Source: Pseudacidovorax sp. NFM-22
Lineage (GTDB): Bacteria; Pseudomonadota; Gammaproteobacteria; Burkholderiales; Burkholderiaceae_C
DNA: 64,000 bases
Direction: 5' to 3'
NCBI RefSeq assembly: GCF_021401245.1
Contig: NZ_JACBFY010000003.1
Span: 682,001-746,000 of the forward strand
Made by a program: the position numbers and the translations under genes
The notes under the pieces: model-generated
The model's database searches: none
Seen by the model: the letters and a program-made list of their open reading frames with translations, nothing else
What the model was told of the DNA's origin: nothing
Shown here: piece by piece, positions 40,960 to 49,588 of the stretch
How positions within the stretch are numbered: position 1 is the stretch's first letter
How the letters are laid out: each line of letters starts with the position of its first letter

Positions 40960-41754
40960 ATGCGTGCCAAGTTCAAGGGCAAGGTGGTCCTGATATTCGG
41001 TGTCGGTTCGTCCGGTCCGGGCTGGGGCAACGGCAAGGCGGCGGCTGCCGTGTACGCCCGCGAGGGCGCCCTTGTGGTGGGCGTTGACCTGCGTCTGGGC
41101 GCTGCCCAGGAAACCCAGGCCGTCTTGCGGCAGGAAGGGCTTGCCATGACCGCCCTGGCGGCCGATGCCAGCGCTAGCGCCGAGGTGGCCAACGTGGTGG
41201 CGCAGACGCTGGCGCTGCATGGCCGCATCGACGTGCTTCACAACAACGTGGGCATCACCGTCATGGGAGATCCCGTGGAGCTGAGCGAGCAGGACTGGCA
41301 GCGCAGTCTGGACATCAACCTGTCCAGTGCCTTCCTCACGTGCAAGCACGTGCTGCCGGCCATGCTGGCGCAGGAGAGCGGTGCCATCGTCAACATCTCC
41401 TCGCTGGCATCGCTGCAGATCAACCAATACCCGTACTTCGCCTACCAGACGGTCAAGGCCGGCCTTAACCATTTCACCCGCGCCCTCGCGGTGCGCTATG
41501 CGCCTCGGGGCATCCGCGCCAATGCCGTGCTGCCGGGCGTGATGGACACACCGCTGATCTACCAGCAGATCGCCGGCAACTTCGAGGATGTCGAAGCCAT
41601 GCGCAAGGCGCGCCATGCCGCCAGTCCCATGGGCCGCATGGGCACGGCTTGGGACGTCGCGAACGCAGCAGCCTTCCTGGCCTCCGACGAAGCCGCGTAC
41701 ATCACCGGCGTCGTACTGCCAGTGGACGGGGGCAAGAGTTGCGCGGCGCGGTAG
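40960..41754 (+). CDS. Short-chain dehydrogenase/reductase
   Basis: A 264-residue SDR: nucleotide-binding GVGSSGPGWGNGKAAAAVYA, a DVLHNNVGITVMG motif, catalytic Ser in IVNISSLASLQINQ and YxxxK in YFAYQTVKAGLNHF. The GxxxGxG loop is extended compared with classic SDRs. It heads a rightward catabolic cluster interrupted by the convergent IclR gene, and a well-placed inverted repeat precedes it. The substrate is unknown; a hydroxy acid or diol is likely given the neighbours. Confidence 0.93.
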   Translation: MRAKFKGKVVLIFGVGSSGPGWGNGKAAAAVYAREGALVVGVDLRLGAAQETQAVLRQEGLAMTALAADASASAEVANVVAQTLALHGRIDVLHNNVGITVMGDPVELSEQDWQRSLDINLSSAFLTCKHVLPAMLAQESGAIVNISSLASLQINQYPYFAYQTVKAGLNHFTRALAVRYAPRGIRANAVLPGVMDTPLIYQQIAGNFEDVEAMRKARHAASPMGRMGTAWDVANAAAFLASDEAAYITGVVLPVDGGKSCAAR

Positions 41755-41806
41755 GCGCCTGGGCCGCTGGTGAAGCGCGTGCTGCCGGGGCAGCGTCGCG
41801 GCCCAC

Positions 41807-42667
41807 CTACGCCGGCTGGTCCTCCACCATGCGCGCGGCCAGCAATCGCGCTTCGGCCTGCAGCAGCCCGGCGACCTCCAACGCCCGAGGCCGGGCCATG
41901 CGGTCGGTGATGGCAGCCACGCTCAACGAGGCCAGCACCTGTCCCTTGGCATCGACTACTGGCACTCCCACCGCCAGCATGCCGGGCACGATGCGGCCGG
42001 TGTTGAAGGAGAAGCCGTCGCGCCGGGTCTGTGTCACCAGATCGCGGATCACCGTCGGCGTGTGGGAAGGAAAGTCCTCCAGCCACCGGAGGTTGCGCTC
42101 CAGCACCTTGGCCACATCGCCATCGGGCATGGCCGACAGCAGCGCAAGGCTGCCGGCACCCACGCCCAGTGGGCGCCGGTCGCCCACATCCAAGGTAAGG
42201 GTACGAATCGGAAAACTGCCCGTGGCGCGACCGATGCACACGGCGGCCGTGCCTTCGGCGACTTGGGCGAAGACCGTGTCTTGCGTGGCTTCGGCCAGCC
42301 GTTGCAGCGAGGGCTGGCAGGCCGCGACGCGCCACTGCGCCAACGCCCCAGCCGCGAGCATGGCGACTGCGCTCCCCAGCCGATACCTGCGGCTGCCGAT
42401 GTCCTGGAATGCCAGCCCGGTGTCGACCAGGGCTGCCAGAAGACGATGCGTGGTCGACTTGCCCAGGGCTGTGCTTTCCATGAGCTCCGTGAAGCTGGCC
42501 CCCTGGTGCGGATGCTGGGCCAGCGCGCGCAGCATGCGTGCGGCGCGATCGATCACCTTGACGGGGGGGTCGCGGCTGTCCTCGTCTTGCGAGCCGGCCG
42601 GTCTTTCTGCGGATGCCATGGGGAGGAGCGTTGCGCCCTGTTCTGCGGATGCGCCGATGGTAGCCAT
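41807..42667 (-). CDS. IclR-family transcriptional regulator
   Basis: A 286-residue IclR regulator. The winged HTH is in residues 37-100 (VIDRAARMLRALAQHPHQ, ASFTELMESTALGKSTTHRL). The effector GAF-like domain follows (DVGDRRPLGVGAGSLALLS, ASLSVAAITDRMARPRALEV). Two starts are possible, ATG 42667 or 42619, and neither has a strong ribosome site. It is convergent with the SDR gene and divergent from the duplicated unknown protein, so it probably controls both arms. Confidence 0.92.
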   Translation of the reverse strand: MATIGASAEQGATLLPMASAERPAGSQDEDSRDPPVKVIDRAARMLRALAQHPHQGASFTELMESTALGKSTTHRLLAALVDTGLAFQDIGSRRYRLGSAVAMLAAGALAQWRVAACQPSLQRLAEATQDTVFAQVAEGTAAVCIGRATGSFPIRTLTLDVGDRRPLGVGAGSLALLSAMPDGDVAKVLERNLRWLEDFPSHTPTVIRDLVTQTRRDGFSFNTGRIVPGMLAVGVPVVDAKGQVLASLSVAAITDRMARPRALEVAGLLQAEARLLAARMVEDQPA

Positions 42668-42745
42668 GGGTTTCGCAACGCAGCTTCTGCATGGCCGCGC
42701 TTGGCAAACCGTGCGGCCGATCCGGTCGGCAGAAACAAAGAGACG

Positions 42746-43579
42746 ATGACAAAGCAGACTTCCTTGAACCCGCTGGTCGTGGCCGACTCGGTCACCAAGC
42801 TGCAGGCCGACGCTCGTGGCGCCGTGGCGGTGGCGGCCTCGCACGCCGGCCTGTTTGCCGCGCATGAAGCCCTGGCCGCAGGCGTAGTCGCTGTCGTGCT
42901 CAACGACGCGGGCGTGGGTCTGACGCAGGCTGGCATCGGGGGTCTCGCGCTCTGCGAGCGTCACGGCGTGCCCTGCGTGGCAGTGGATCACCGCAGCGCA
43001 CGCATCGGCGACGGCGCCGACCAACTGCAGCGTGGCCGGCTTTCGCATGTCAACAGCGCCGCGGCGCACCTGGGTTTGCATGTCGGCATGCTGGTAGCAG
43101 ACGCCGTCGTGCGGCTGCAGGCCACCAAGTTGGTCGCCACCGATCCCGGCGATCCGCCCCAGGAAGCGCGCGAGACCAGGGTGCTTCCCGGCGCGCTGCG
43201 GACGCTGGTGCTGATGGATTCGGTCTCACTGGTAACGCCGCGGGACGCGGGTGCGGTGGTGCTGACCGGCTCCCATGGCGGCCTGCTCGGCGGCCGGGCC
43301 GCGACCGCCATCAAAGTGGATGCTTTTGCCGCGGTCTACAACGATGCAGGCGTGGGCGTGGACGACGCCGGCATCTCGCGCCTGCCGGCCTTGGACGCGC
43401 GCGGCATTGCGGGCGCCACTGTGGCTGCCGGCAGCGCCCGCATCGGCGATGGCCGCTCCACCTACGAGAGTGGCGTACTCAGCCATATCAACCACCGTGC
43501 CCGCGCGCTGGGCGCACGTGTGGGCATGCGCGCCGATGCCTTTGCGGACCTCATGTGCCGCGCGTCGGCGGGCACCTGA
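42746..43579 (+). CDS. Unknown protein with two tandem homologous domains
   Basis: A 277-residue protein that I cannot assign. It consists of two copies of one domain of about 100 residues. In both, ASHAG or GSHGG, then NDAGVG (residues 53-58 and 199-204), SARIGDG (84-90 and 230-236), LSH (99-101 and 245-247) and VGM occur at an offset of 144-146 residues. The glycine/aspartate-rich motifs suggest a nucleotide, sugar or metal site in each half. It lies 54 bases before the ThDP enzyme gene and appears to be co-transcribed, so it is probably an enzyme of the same pathway. Confidence 0.8.
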   Translation: MTKQTSLNPLVVADSVTKLQADARGAVAVAASHAGLFAAHEALAAGVVAVVLNDAGVGLTQAGIGGLALCERHGVPCVAVDHRSARIGDGADQLQRGRLSHVNSAAAHLGLHVGMLVADAVVRLQATKLVATDPGDPPQEARETRVLPGALRTLVLMDSVSLVTPRDAGAVVLTGSHGGLLGGRAATAIKVDAFAAVYNDAGVGVDDAGISRLPALDARGIAGATVAAGSARIGDGRSTYESGVLSHINHRARALGARVGMRADAFADLMCRASAGT

Positions 43580-43632
43580 TCCGCCCCGCCGACCTTTCCT
43601 TCCACCTCCATCACTCCAGAAGCAGTCTCTCC

Positions 43633-45384
43633 ATGTCCACCGTGAACGCATCCACCGCCGGCACCCTCGTCATGAGCGGCGGCGAAGCCATCGCCCGCAT
43701 CATCAAGGCCTTCAACGGCGGACCCATGTTCGGCATGGGCGGCTTCCAGGTACTCCCGCTGTACGAGGCCGCCCGTGTGCTGGAGATGGACCACCATCTG
43801 ATCCACGATGAGCGCAATGCCGTCTTCGTAGCCGATGCCTATGCCAAGGTTTCCGGTCGCGTGGGCCTGGCGGACGCCACGGTTGGCCCCGGCGCCACCA
43901 ACATGCTCACCGCGCTGGCCGAGTCGCTCAACGCCGGCACGCCCGTGGTCTGCGTGGTGGGCGACACGCACCGAGACCACTCCTGGAAAAACATGACGCA
44001 GGAGTCCCGCCAGGTCGATGCGCTGCGGCCCATGTGCAAGGAGATCATCCGCATCGAGTCCATCAAGCGCGTGCCCGAGCTCATGCGTCGCGCCTTCATG
44101 GTGGCGACCACAGGCCGCCCGGGTCCGGTAGTGGTCGACGTGCCGGAAGACCTGATGCACGACACGTATGCCTTCGACATGGCGGACTTCGCGGTCAACC
44201 CGATCTACGAGGCCGCGCCCGCCCTGCGCAGTCGGCCGGATGGCGACTCGGTGGCGCAGGCCGCCGCCCTCATTGCCGCAGCGCAGAAGCCCATCATCCT
44301 TGCTGGCGGCGGCGTGCACCTCTCCGGCGCCGCGCCGATCCTGCATGCCTTCGCGCAGGCCTTGAACATCCCCGTGGCCCACACCCTTACCGGCAAGGGG
44401 GCCATTCCCTGCACCGACCCGCTGAGTGCCGGCCTGTTCGGCCGCTACGACCGCATCGCCAACGCGCTGATCGACGAGAGCGACCTCATCGTGGTAGTGG
44501 GCTGCAAGCTCGGCGAGATCGCCACCAAGCGCTACACCGTGCCGGCACCGGGTAAGCGCATCGTGCACATCGACATCGTGGCCGAGGAGTTCGGGCGCAC
44601 CCTCATGCCCGAGATCATGCTGTGGGGCGATGCCCGCCTGGCGCTGCAGGACCTGCACGCCGCGCTTGGCGACCAGGCCGCCGCCGTCCGCCAGCGCCTG
44701 TCGGACTGGGCGGCCGAAGTGCCCCGGCGCATGGCCAAGTGGCGCGACGAGGTCGCCGAGCGCCTGAACTCCCAGGACCGGCCGATCAACGTGGCCCGGC
44801 TCATCACCGCCATCAACAAGGTGCTGCCGGGCGACGGCTATCTGGTGGCCGACGGCGGCTTCGCGGCGCACTGGGCCGGGCTGCTGTTCGACACCAAGGA
44901 GGCGGGCCGGCGCTTCGTGCCCGACCGGGGCTTCGCCTCCATCGGCTACGGCCTGCCCGGCGCCATCGGGACGGCCCTCGCGGCACCCGGCAAGACGGTG
45001 TTCAGCATGACCGGCGACAGCGGCTTCTGCATGGTGATCGGCGACCTGGAGACGGCCAAGCGGCTCAAGCTCGACATCACCCTCATCGTGGTGAACAACG
45101 CTGCCTCGGGCTACGTCAAGGCGCTGCAACACCTGGTTTACGGCGCGGGCAAGCACATCGCGGCCGACCTGGAGGAGGTCAACTTCGCCCGCGTGGCCGA
45201 AGCCTTCGGCTGCACCGGCATCCGGGTCGAGGACCCGGAACAGATCGAGGCCGCGCTGCTCCAGGCCATGGCGACGAAGGGGCCGGTCGTGCTGGACGTG
45301 GTCGTCACCCGCGACCCTGCCAAGATGCTGCCCGGCGTGGACAGCCGCGCGGCGGTCATCAAGAAAGGCGACCGCATCGCCTGA
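43633..45384 (+). CDS. Thiamine-diphosphate enzyme (acetolactate synthase-like)
   Basis: A 583-residue ThDP enzyme with the three expected domains. The catalytic Glu is in LIHDERNAVFVADAYAK. The central domain has PIILAGGGVHLSGAAPILH. The cofactor motif is MTGDSGFCMVIGDLETA (GDS rather than GDG) ending in LIVVNNAASGYV. It resembles the large subunit of acetolactate synthase but has no small subunit nearby, so a 2-oxo acid or glyoxylate-type carboligation or decarboxylation is more likely. ATG 43633 starts just before the conserved block. Confidence 0.9.
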   Translation: MSTVNASTAGTLVMSGGEAIARIIKAFNGGPMFGMGGFQVLPLYEAARVLEMDHHLIHDERNAVFVADAYAKVSGRVGLADATVGPGATNMLTALAESLNAGTPVVCVVGDTHRDHSWKNMTQESRQVDALRPMCKEIIRIESIKRVPELMRRAFMVATTGRPGPVVVDVPEDLMHDTYAFDMADFAVNPIYEAAPALRSRPDGDSVAQAAALIAAAQKPIILAGGGVHLSGAAPILHAFAQALNIPVAHTLTGKGAIPCTDPLSAGLFGRYDRIANALIDESDLIVVVGCKLGEIATKRYTVPAPGKRIVHIDIVAEEFGRTLMPEIMLWGDARLALQDLHAALGDQAAAVRQRLSDWAAEVPRRMAKWRDEVAERLNSQDRPINVARLITAINKVLPGDGYLVADGGFAAHWAGLLFDTKEAGRRFVPDRGFASIGYGLPGAIGTALAAPGKTVFSMTGDSGFCMVIGDLETAKRLKLDITLIVVNNAASGYVKALQHLVYGAGKHIAADLEEVNFARVAEAFGCTGIRVEDPEQIEAALLQAMATKGPVVLDVVVTRDPAKMLPGVDSRAAVIKKGDRIA

Positions 45385-45401
45385 AGGCAGCGAGACCTGC
45401 C

Positions 45402-46475
45402 ATGCAGAAGACCTCCGACGCAGCCAGCACGGCTGGCGACAGCTACGCGCTGGTCATGAAGACCGGCCCCGCCTGGTCCGACTTGGCGCGGGTCCGACGT
45501 CCGCTCGGCGCGCCCGGGCCGGGCAGCGCCCTGGTGAAGATCCACCGCGCCGCCGTGTGCGGCACCGACCTGCACATCCTCAAATGGAACGACTGGGCGC
45601 AGCAGCATTACCGCCTGCCCCTGCCGCTGGGCCATGAGTTCAGCGGCGTCATCGCAGCCATCGGCGCCGACGACGCGCCCGCGCACCATGGCCTTGCGGT
45701 GGGCGACAGCGTCACGGTCGAAACGCACCTGGCCTGCGGCTATTGCGACCAATGCCTGCGCGACCGCGGCCACACGTGCCTGAACCTGAAGGTCTTCACC
45801 CGGCTGGGCGAGGGCGCCTTCGCCGAATACGCCACGGTGCCCCTGGCCATGCTGCGGCGCCTGCCGGCCGGCATGTCGCACCGCCACGGCTGCCTGCTGG
45901 AGCCGCTGGGCATCGCGCTGCGGGCGGTGGAGGAATGCCGGGTCACCGGCGGCGTCCTGTTCGTCAGCGGCTGTGGCCCCATCGGCCTGCTGGCCGTGGC
46001 GGCGGCGCGGCAGACGGGCGTGGCCCGCGTGCTGGCCGCCGACCTTTCGCCCGCTCGCCGCGAACTGGCGCTGGCGCTGGGCGCCGAGGCCGCGGTCGAC
46101 CCGCGCGACGGCAGCGATCGCGCGCTGCTCGGCACGGGCGTGGATGCGGTGGTCGAGGCCAGCGGCAGCCCCGCTGCCATCGAGAACGCGCTGAACCTGC
46201 TGCGACCGGGCGGCACGCTGATGCTGGCGGGCATGCCCGCCCAGAACCTGGCCCTGGACCTGTCGCGCCACGTGGTGCTGCGCGAGATCGCGATACGCGG
46301 GGTCTATGGACGGCACCTGCAGGGCACCTGGGCACGGCTGCAGGAGATCGCGCCGCGCATGCAGTCGGCGCTGGACCGGCTCATCACCCACGAGTTTGCG
46401 CAGGACGACTTTGCCGAGGCGTTCCGCGTTGCGATGGACGGACAGGCCGGCAAGGTCGAACTGATTTTTTCCTGA
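45402..46475 (+). CDS. Zinc-dependent alcohol dehydrogenase (threonine dehydrogenase-like)
   Basis: A 357-residue medium-chain dehydrogenase. The catalytic zinc site is seen in AAVCGTDLHILKWNDWAQ and PLGHEFSGVIAAIG, and the structural zinc cluster in ACGYCDQCLRDRGHTC. The Rossmann motif is VSGCGPIGLLAVAAARQTG. The CGTD-HI-WNDWAQ string resembles L-threonine 3-dehydrogenase, but the pathway may use another hydroxy acid or polyol. It follows the ThDP gene by 17 bases. Confidence 0.92.
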   Translation: MQKTSDAASTAGDSYALVMKTGPAWSDLARVRRPLGAPGPGSALVKIHRAAVCGTDLHILKWNDWAQQHYRLPLPLGHEFSGVIAAIGADDAPAHHGLAVGDSVTVETHLACGYCDQCLRDRGHTCLNLKVFTRLGEGAFAEYATVPLAMLRRLPAGMSHRHGCLLEPLGIALRAVEECRVTGGVLFVSGCGPIGLLAVAAARQTGVARVLAADLSPARRELALALGAEAAVDPRDGSDRALLGTGVDAVVEASGSPAAIENALNLLRPGGTLMLAGMPAQNLALDLSRHVVLREIAIRGVYGRHLQGTWARLQEIAPRMQSALDRLITHEFAQDDFAEAFRVAMDGQAGKVELIFS

Positions 46476-46501
46476 TTGCCGCTTCAACCAAGGAGACAGA
46501 C

Positions 46502-47485
46502 ATGAGCCTTCACCCCACCCGCCGGGACGCTCTGAAACTTCTGGCCGCTGCCACCGCGCTGCCCTGGGCCGGCGCGCACGCGGACGAATTCCCGAACAAG
46601 CCGATCCGCATGATCCTGCCCTTTCCTCCGGGTGGCACTACCGACGTCGTGGGCCGGGTCTTCGGAGAGGCCTATGGCAAGGTGCTGGGACAGCCGGTGA
46701 TCATCGACAACCGGGCTGGCGCCGGCGGATCGGTGGGCGCACGCGCCATCGCCCAGGCGGCGCCGGACGGCTACACGATCGGCCTGGTCACCATCAGCAC
46801 CCACGGCACCAACTCGGCCGTCTACAAGTCCTTGCCCTATGACCCGGTGAAGGACTTCACGGCCATCACCAAGCTGTCTGCCTTTCCTGGGGTGATCGCA
46901 GTCAATCCCGCGTTCCCGGCCAAGAACTTCAAGGAGTTCATGGAGACGCTCAAGGCCGCACCCGGCCGCTACAGCTACGCCTCATCCGGCGCAGGCGGCG
47001 CCACCAACCTTTGCATGGAGTTGTTCAAGTCCAAGACCGGCGTCTTCATCACGCACATTCCCTACCGCGGCTCGGGTCCGGCCATCAACGACGTGATCGC
47101 CGGGCAGGTGCAGATCCTTTGGGATGCGCTGCCCTCGGCGCTGCCATTCATCAAGGCGGGCAAGATGGTGGCCATCGGCGTGGCGAGCGACCGCCGCAGT
47201 CCGCAGTTGCCCGATGTGCCCACCTTCACCGAGCTGGGCGTCAAGGACTACGAGCCTGACCTGTGGAACGGTATCGTGGGACCGGCCAGGATTCCGCCTG
47301 AGACATTCAAGCGCCTGCAGAGCGCCGCGGTGGAGGCGGCGGGCAATCCCGAGTTCAAAGCGCGCATGAGCGAACTCGGCGCCAACGTGGTGGCCAGTAA
47401 CTCGCCGGGCTTCAGCCAGGCCATCGCCAAGGACGTCGCGCTGTGGAAGGAAGTGGCGAAGTTCGCAAACATCTCTCTGGACTGA
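46502..47485 (+). CDS. Bug/TctC-family solute-binding protein
   Basis: A 327-residue Bug receptor with a Tat-like signal (TRRDALKLLAAATALPW) and the motifs FPNKPIRMILPFPPGGTTD, VIIDNRAGAGGSVGARA and YKSLPYDPVKDFTAITKL. CCAAGGAGACAGAC precedes ATG 46502. It is the last gene of the SDR/ThDP cluster and probably binds the growth substrate of that pathway. Confidence 0.94.
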   Translation: MSLHPTRRDALKLLAAATALPWAGAHADEFPNKPIRMILPFPPGGTTDVVGRVFGEAYGKVLGQPVIIDNRAGAGGSVGARAIAQAAPDGYTIGLVTISTHGTNSAVYKSLPYDPVKDFTAITKLSAFPGVIAVNPAFPAKNFKEFMETLKAAPGRYSYASSGAGGATNLCMELFKSKTGVFITHIPYRGSGPAINDVIAGQVQILWDALPSALPFIKAGKMVAIGVASDRRSPQLPDVPTFTELGVKDYEPDLWNGIVGPARIPPETFKRLQSAAVEAAGNPEFKARMSELGANVVASNSPGFSQAIAKDVALWKEVAKFANISLD

Positions 47486-47494
47486 TCGATTGAG

Positions 47495-48607
47495 CTATCG
47501 CGTCCGGACGCACAGCCCTGATAGCACCAGGACCTGCTCAGCAACGATTACATCGGTCTCTATGGTGAAGCCCATAGCCCGTAACGCTTTTAACACCGAC
47601 GCGGCTTCCGCGCGATGCCGCTCGGCGACAATCAATACGTCTTGAGCGCCCGCGTTCGTGAAGCGAAGGTCCGGGGGGCGCTTGTCGCCGTAGCGAGCCA
47701 TCAAAAGCGCAATGTTGGGTGGCTCGAATGGAAAGTGACGCCAACCAATACGCTGGGAAACCTGCTCAATCGCTGCGGTGATGGCCTGATCCTTCACGGC
47801 TTTTGCTTGCCGCGCTCGCCCTGCCTGCACGAGCTTGATGCGTCCGCTGCGAACCTTGGCCAAGCGCTCCTTCTCCGTCCTGATGTTGCGCATCTTCGCG
47901 TAATGGGCTTCTGTGCCGTAGGAGGCCAGAACTGGCGCCGCTAACGCGGGAATGAGCAGTGTGTGCAGGCGCTGCCGCTGGGGATCACGCTGGAACTTTG
48001 GGTTTTCCGCTGCAACCTCTTTCTTGATCGAAGCGCAGCACTGGTCGTACGCGTGCTGCTGGTCATTCGTCATCTCCGGCCTTCGGGAGGCCAGTGCCGC
48101 CATCAGTTCAATTGCATACCGGCTGTTGTCTGAGGGGCTGGCAGCGCTTGCCAGGCTTGTCAGCACTTTGTCTCCGTGCTCCGACCATCCTCCCATGCGT
48201 GCCATTACAAGGTCGTAGAAGCTGCCGAAGCGGGATTCCAGCGCCGAGACTGGTTCGGTCCATATCTGGCGCTCTCGCATGGCTGCCACCACTGATCGGT
48301 GGTGTGACGCGCTTGGTTCGATGGAGAAGGTTGTGTCGCCTGACCAAAGGGCGAGCATGATTTTGACGTAGGCGCGAATGAGGTCAGTGTCAGTGCTGTT
48401 TGCAACCCACCTTTTGACCTCCTCTGCCTTCTGCTGCCGCTGCCTTTGTTCTTGGGCGAGCCTCTTAGCTTGCCTTTCCTGTTCGCGCTGTTGCACTTTC
48501 AACTGCTGAGCAATCGCAATGGCCTTTGCCGACAGGCGGCGCTTTGCGTCTTCGTGGGCAAGGGGAAAGTAGATCCACTGCTTTGCCACAGTGCTCGAAC
48601 AAACCAA
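47495..48607 (-). CDS. Hypothetical protein, N-terminus disrupted by IS66 debris
   Basis: A 370-residue frame starting at TTG 48607, inside or at the edge of the IS66 remnant. Residues 35-70 form a charged coiled coil (QQREQERQAKRLAQEQRQRQ). The rest is mostly helical, with FRDP-free blocks such as YGTEAHYAKMRNIRTEKERL and a compact C-terminal domain (PPDLRFTNAGAQDVLIVAE). I do not recognise the family. The native start has probably been replaced by sequence from the insertion, so expression is doubtful. Base composition is less GC-rich than the metabolic genes to its left. Confidence 0.6.
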   Translation of the reverse strand: MVCSSTVAKQWIYFPLAHEDAKRRLSAKAIAIAQQLKVQQREQERQAKRLAQEQRQRQQKAEEVKRWVANSTDTDLIRAYVKIMLALWSGDTTFSIEPSASHHRSVVAAMRERQIWTEPVSALESRFGSFYDLVMARMGGWSEHGDKVLTSLASAASPSDNSRYAIELMAALASRRPEMTNDQQHAYDQCCASIKKEVAAENPKFQRDPQRQRLHTLLIPALAAPVLASYGTEAHYAKMRNIRTEKERLAKVRSGRIKLVQAGRARQAKAVKDQAITAAIEQVSQRIGWRHFPFEPPNIALLMARYGDKRPPDLRFTNAGAQDVLIVAERHRAEAASVLKALRAMGFTIETDVIVAEQVLVLSGLCVRTR

Positions 48608-48609
48608 GT

Positions 48610-49490
48610 CCTCGATCTCTCTTGCGGGTACTGGAGCACCGCGGACGCGAGCTGGCTTGGCGCGACGCCAAGATCGACAAGCTCACGTTCGAGCTGGCCC
48701 AGCTAAAGCGGCTGAAGTTCGAGCGCACCAGCGAGCAGATGAATGCCGAGCAGCGTGCGCTGTTCGACGAAGCAGTGACCCGCAGCGGCGCGAACGCGAT
48801 CAGCAGCCGTGGTCGAGGCATCTGGTGTGCGACGACTTCAGCGGCTACAAGGCCTTGTTCGCATTGGGCATCACAGAGGTCGGCTGCATGGCCCACGCCC
48901 GGCGCAAGTTCGTTGAACTGCACATTGCCAACAAGAGCAGCATCGCGGCCACGGCGTTGGACCTGTTCGGCCGGCTCTACCAGCTCGAGCGCGACCCCAA
49001 AGTCCTGAGCGATTCAGCCGCGCGGTTGGAGCAGCGGCGCGAGCGCGCCATCCCCATTGCCCAGACGCTGCATGAATGGCTGATCGCCCAACGCGACAAG
49101 ATTCCAAGCGGTACGGCAACGGCCAACGCACTGGACTACAGCCTGAACCGTTGGGCGGCACTGACGCGCTATCTGCATGATGCCCGGCTGCCCATCGACA
49201 ACAACCACGACGAGCAGCAGATCAGGCCTTGGGCCATGGGCCGAAAGAACTGGCTGTTCGCCGGCACGCTGGCGGCCGGCCAGCGCGCAGCCGCCATCAC
49301 CAGCCTGATCCAGTCGGCCAAGCTCAATGGGCATGACCCCTACGCCTATCTCAAGGACGTTCTGCAGCGCCTGCCTACGCAGCGGGCCAGCAACATCGGC
49401 GAACTGATGCCCCATCGCTGGGCACCGCAAGCCTGAACGTCTCTAAGCTTGACCACCGCGCTGGTCAACATGTGTTGGCTGGCCGCTTAC
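48610..49490 (+). mobile_element. Truncated IS66-family element with internal deletion in tnpC
   Basis: An IS66 TnpC N-terminal stretch (ELAWRDAKIDKLTFELAQLK, KFERTSEQMNAEQRALFDEA) is joined in a different frame, near 48785-48830, to the C-terminal part (CDDFSGYKALFALGITEVG, LPIDNNHDEQQIRPWAMGR, NWLFAGTLAAGQRAAAITSL, LNGHDPYAYLKDVLQRLP, stop at 49436). The central catalytic region is lost, so it cannot transpose. The right end shows the IS66-like terminal GTGTTGGCTGGCCGCTTAC at 49472-49490. No left end is visible. tnpA and tnpB are absent. Confidence 0.85.
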
Positions 49491-49588
49491 CTTCGTTCGC
49501 TGCAGCAGCTGATGCTCAGCATCACGTCCTCATCGATGGAGGCAAGCAAACGCATGTTGACCACGGCGGTGCAAGCGCAGCGGCCGTG

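Noticed and set aside
43462-45156. A 564-codon open frame on the minus strand
   Set aside because: It is antisense to the ThDP enzyme gene, which has full family motifs.
48008-48607. The 47495 protein as a complete native gene
   Set aside because: Its only in-frame upstream start is a TTG at the edge of the IS66 remnant, so the native N-terminus is probably missing.
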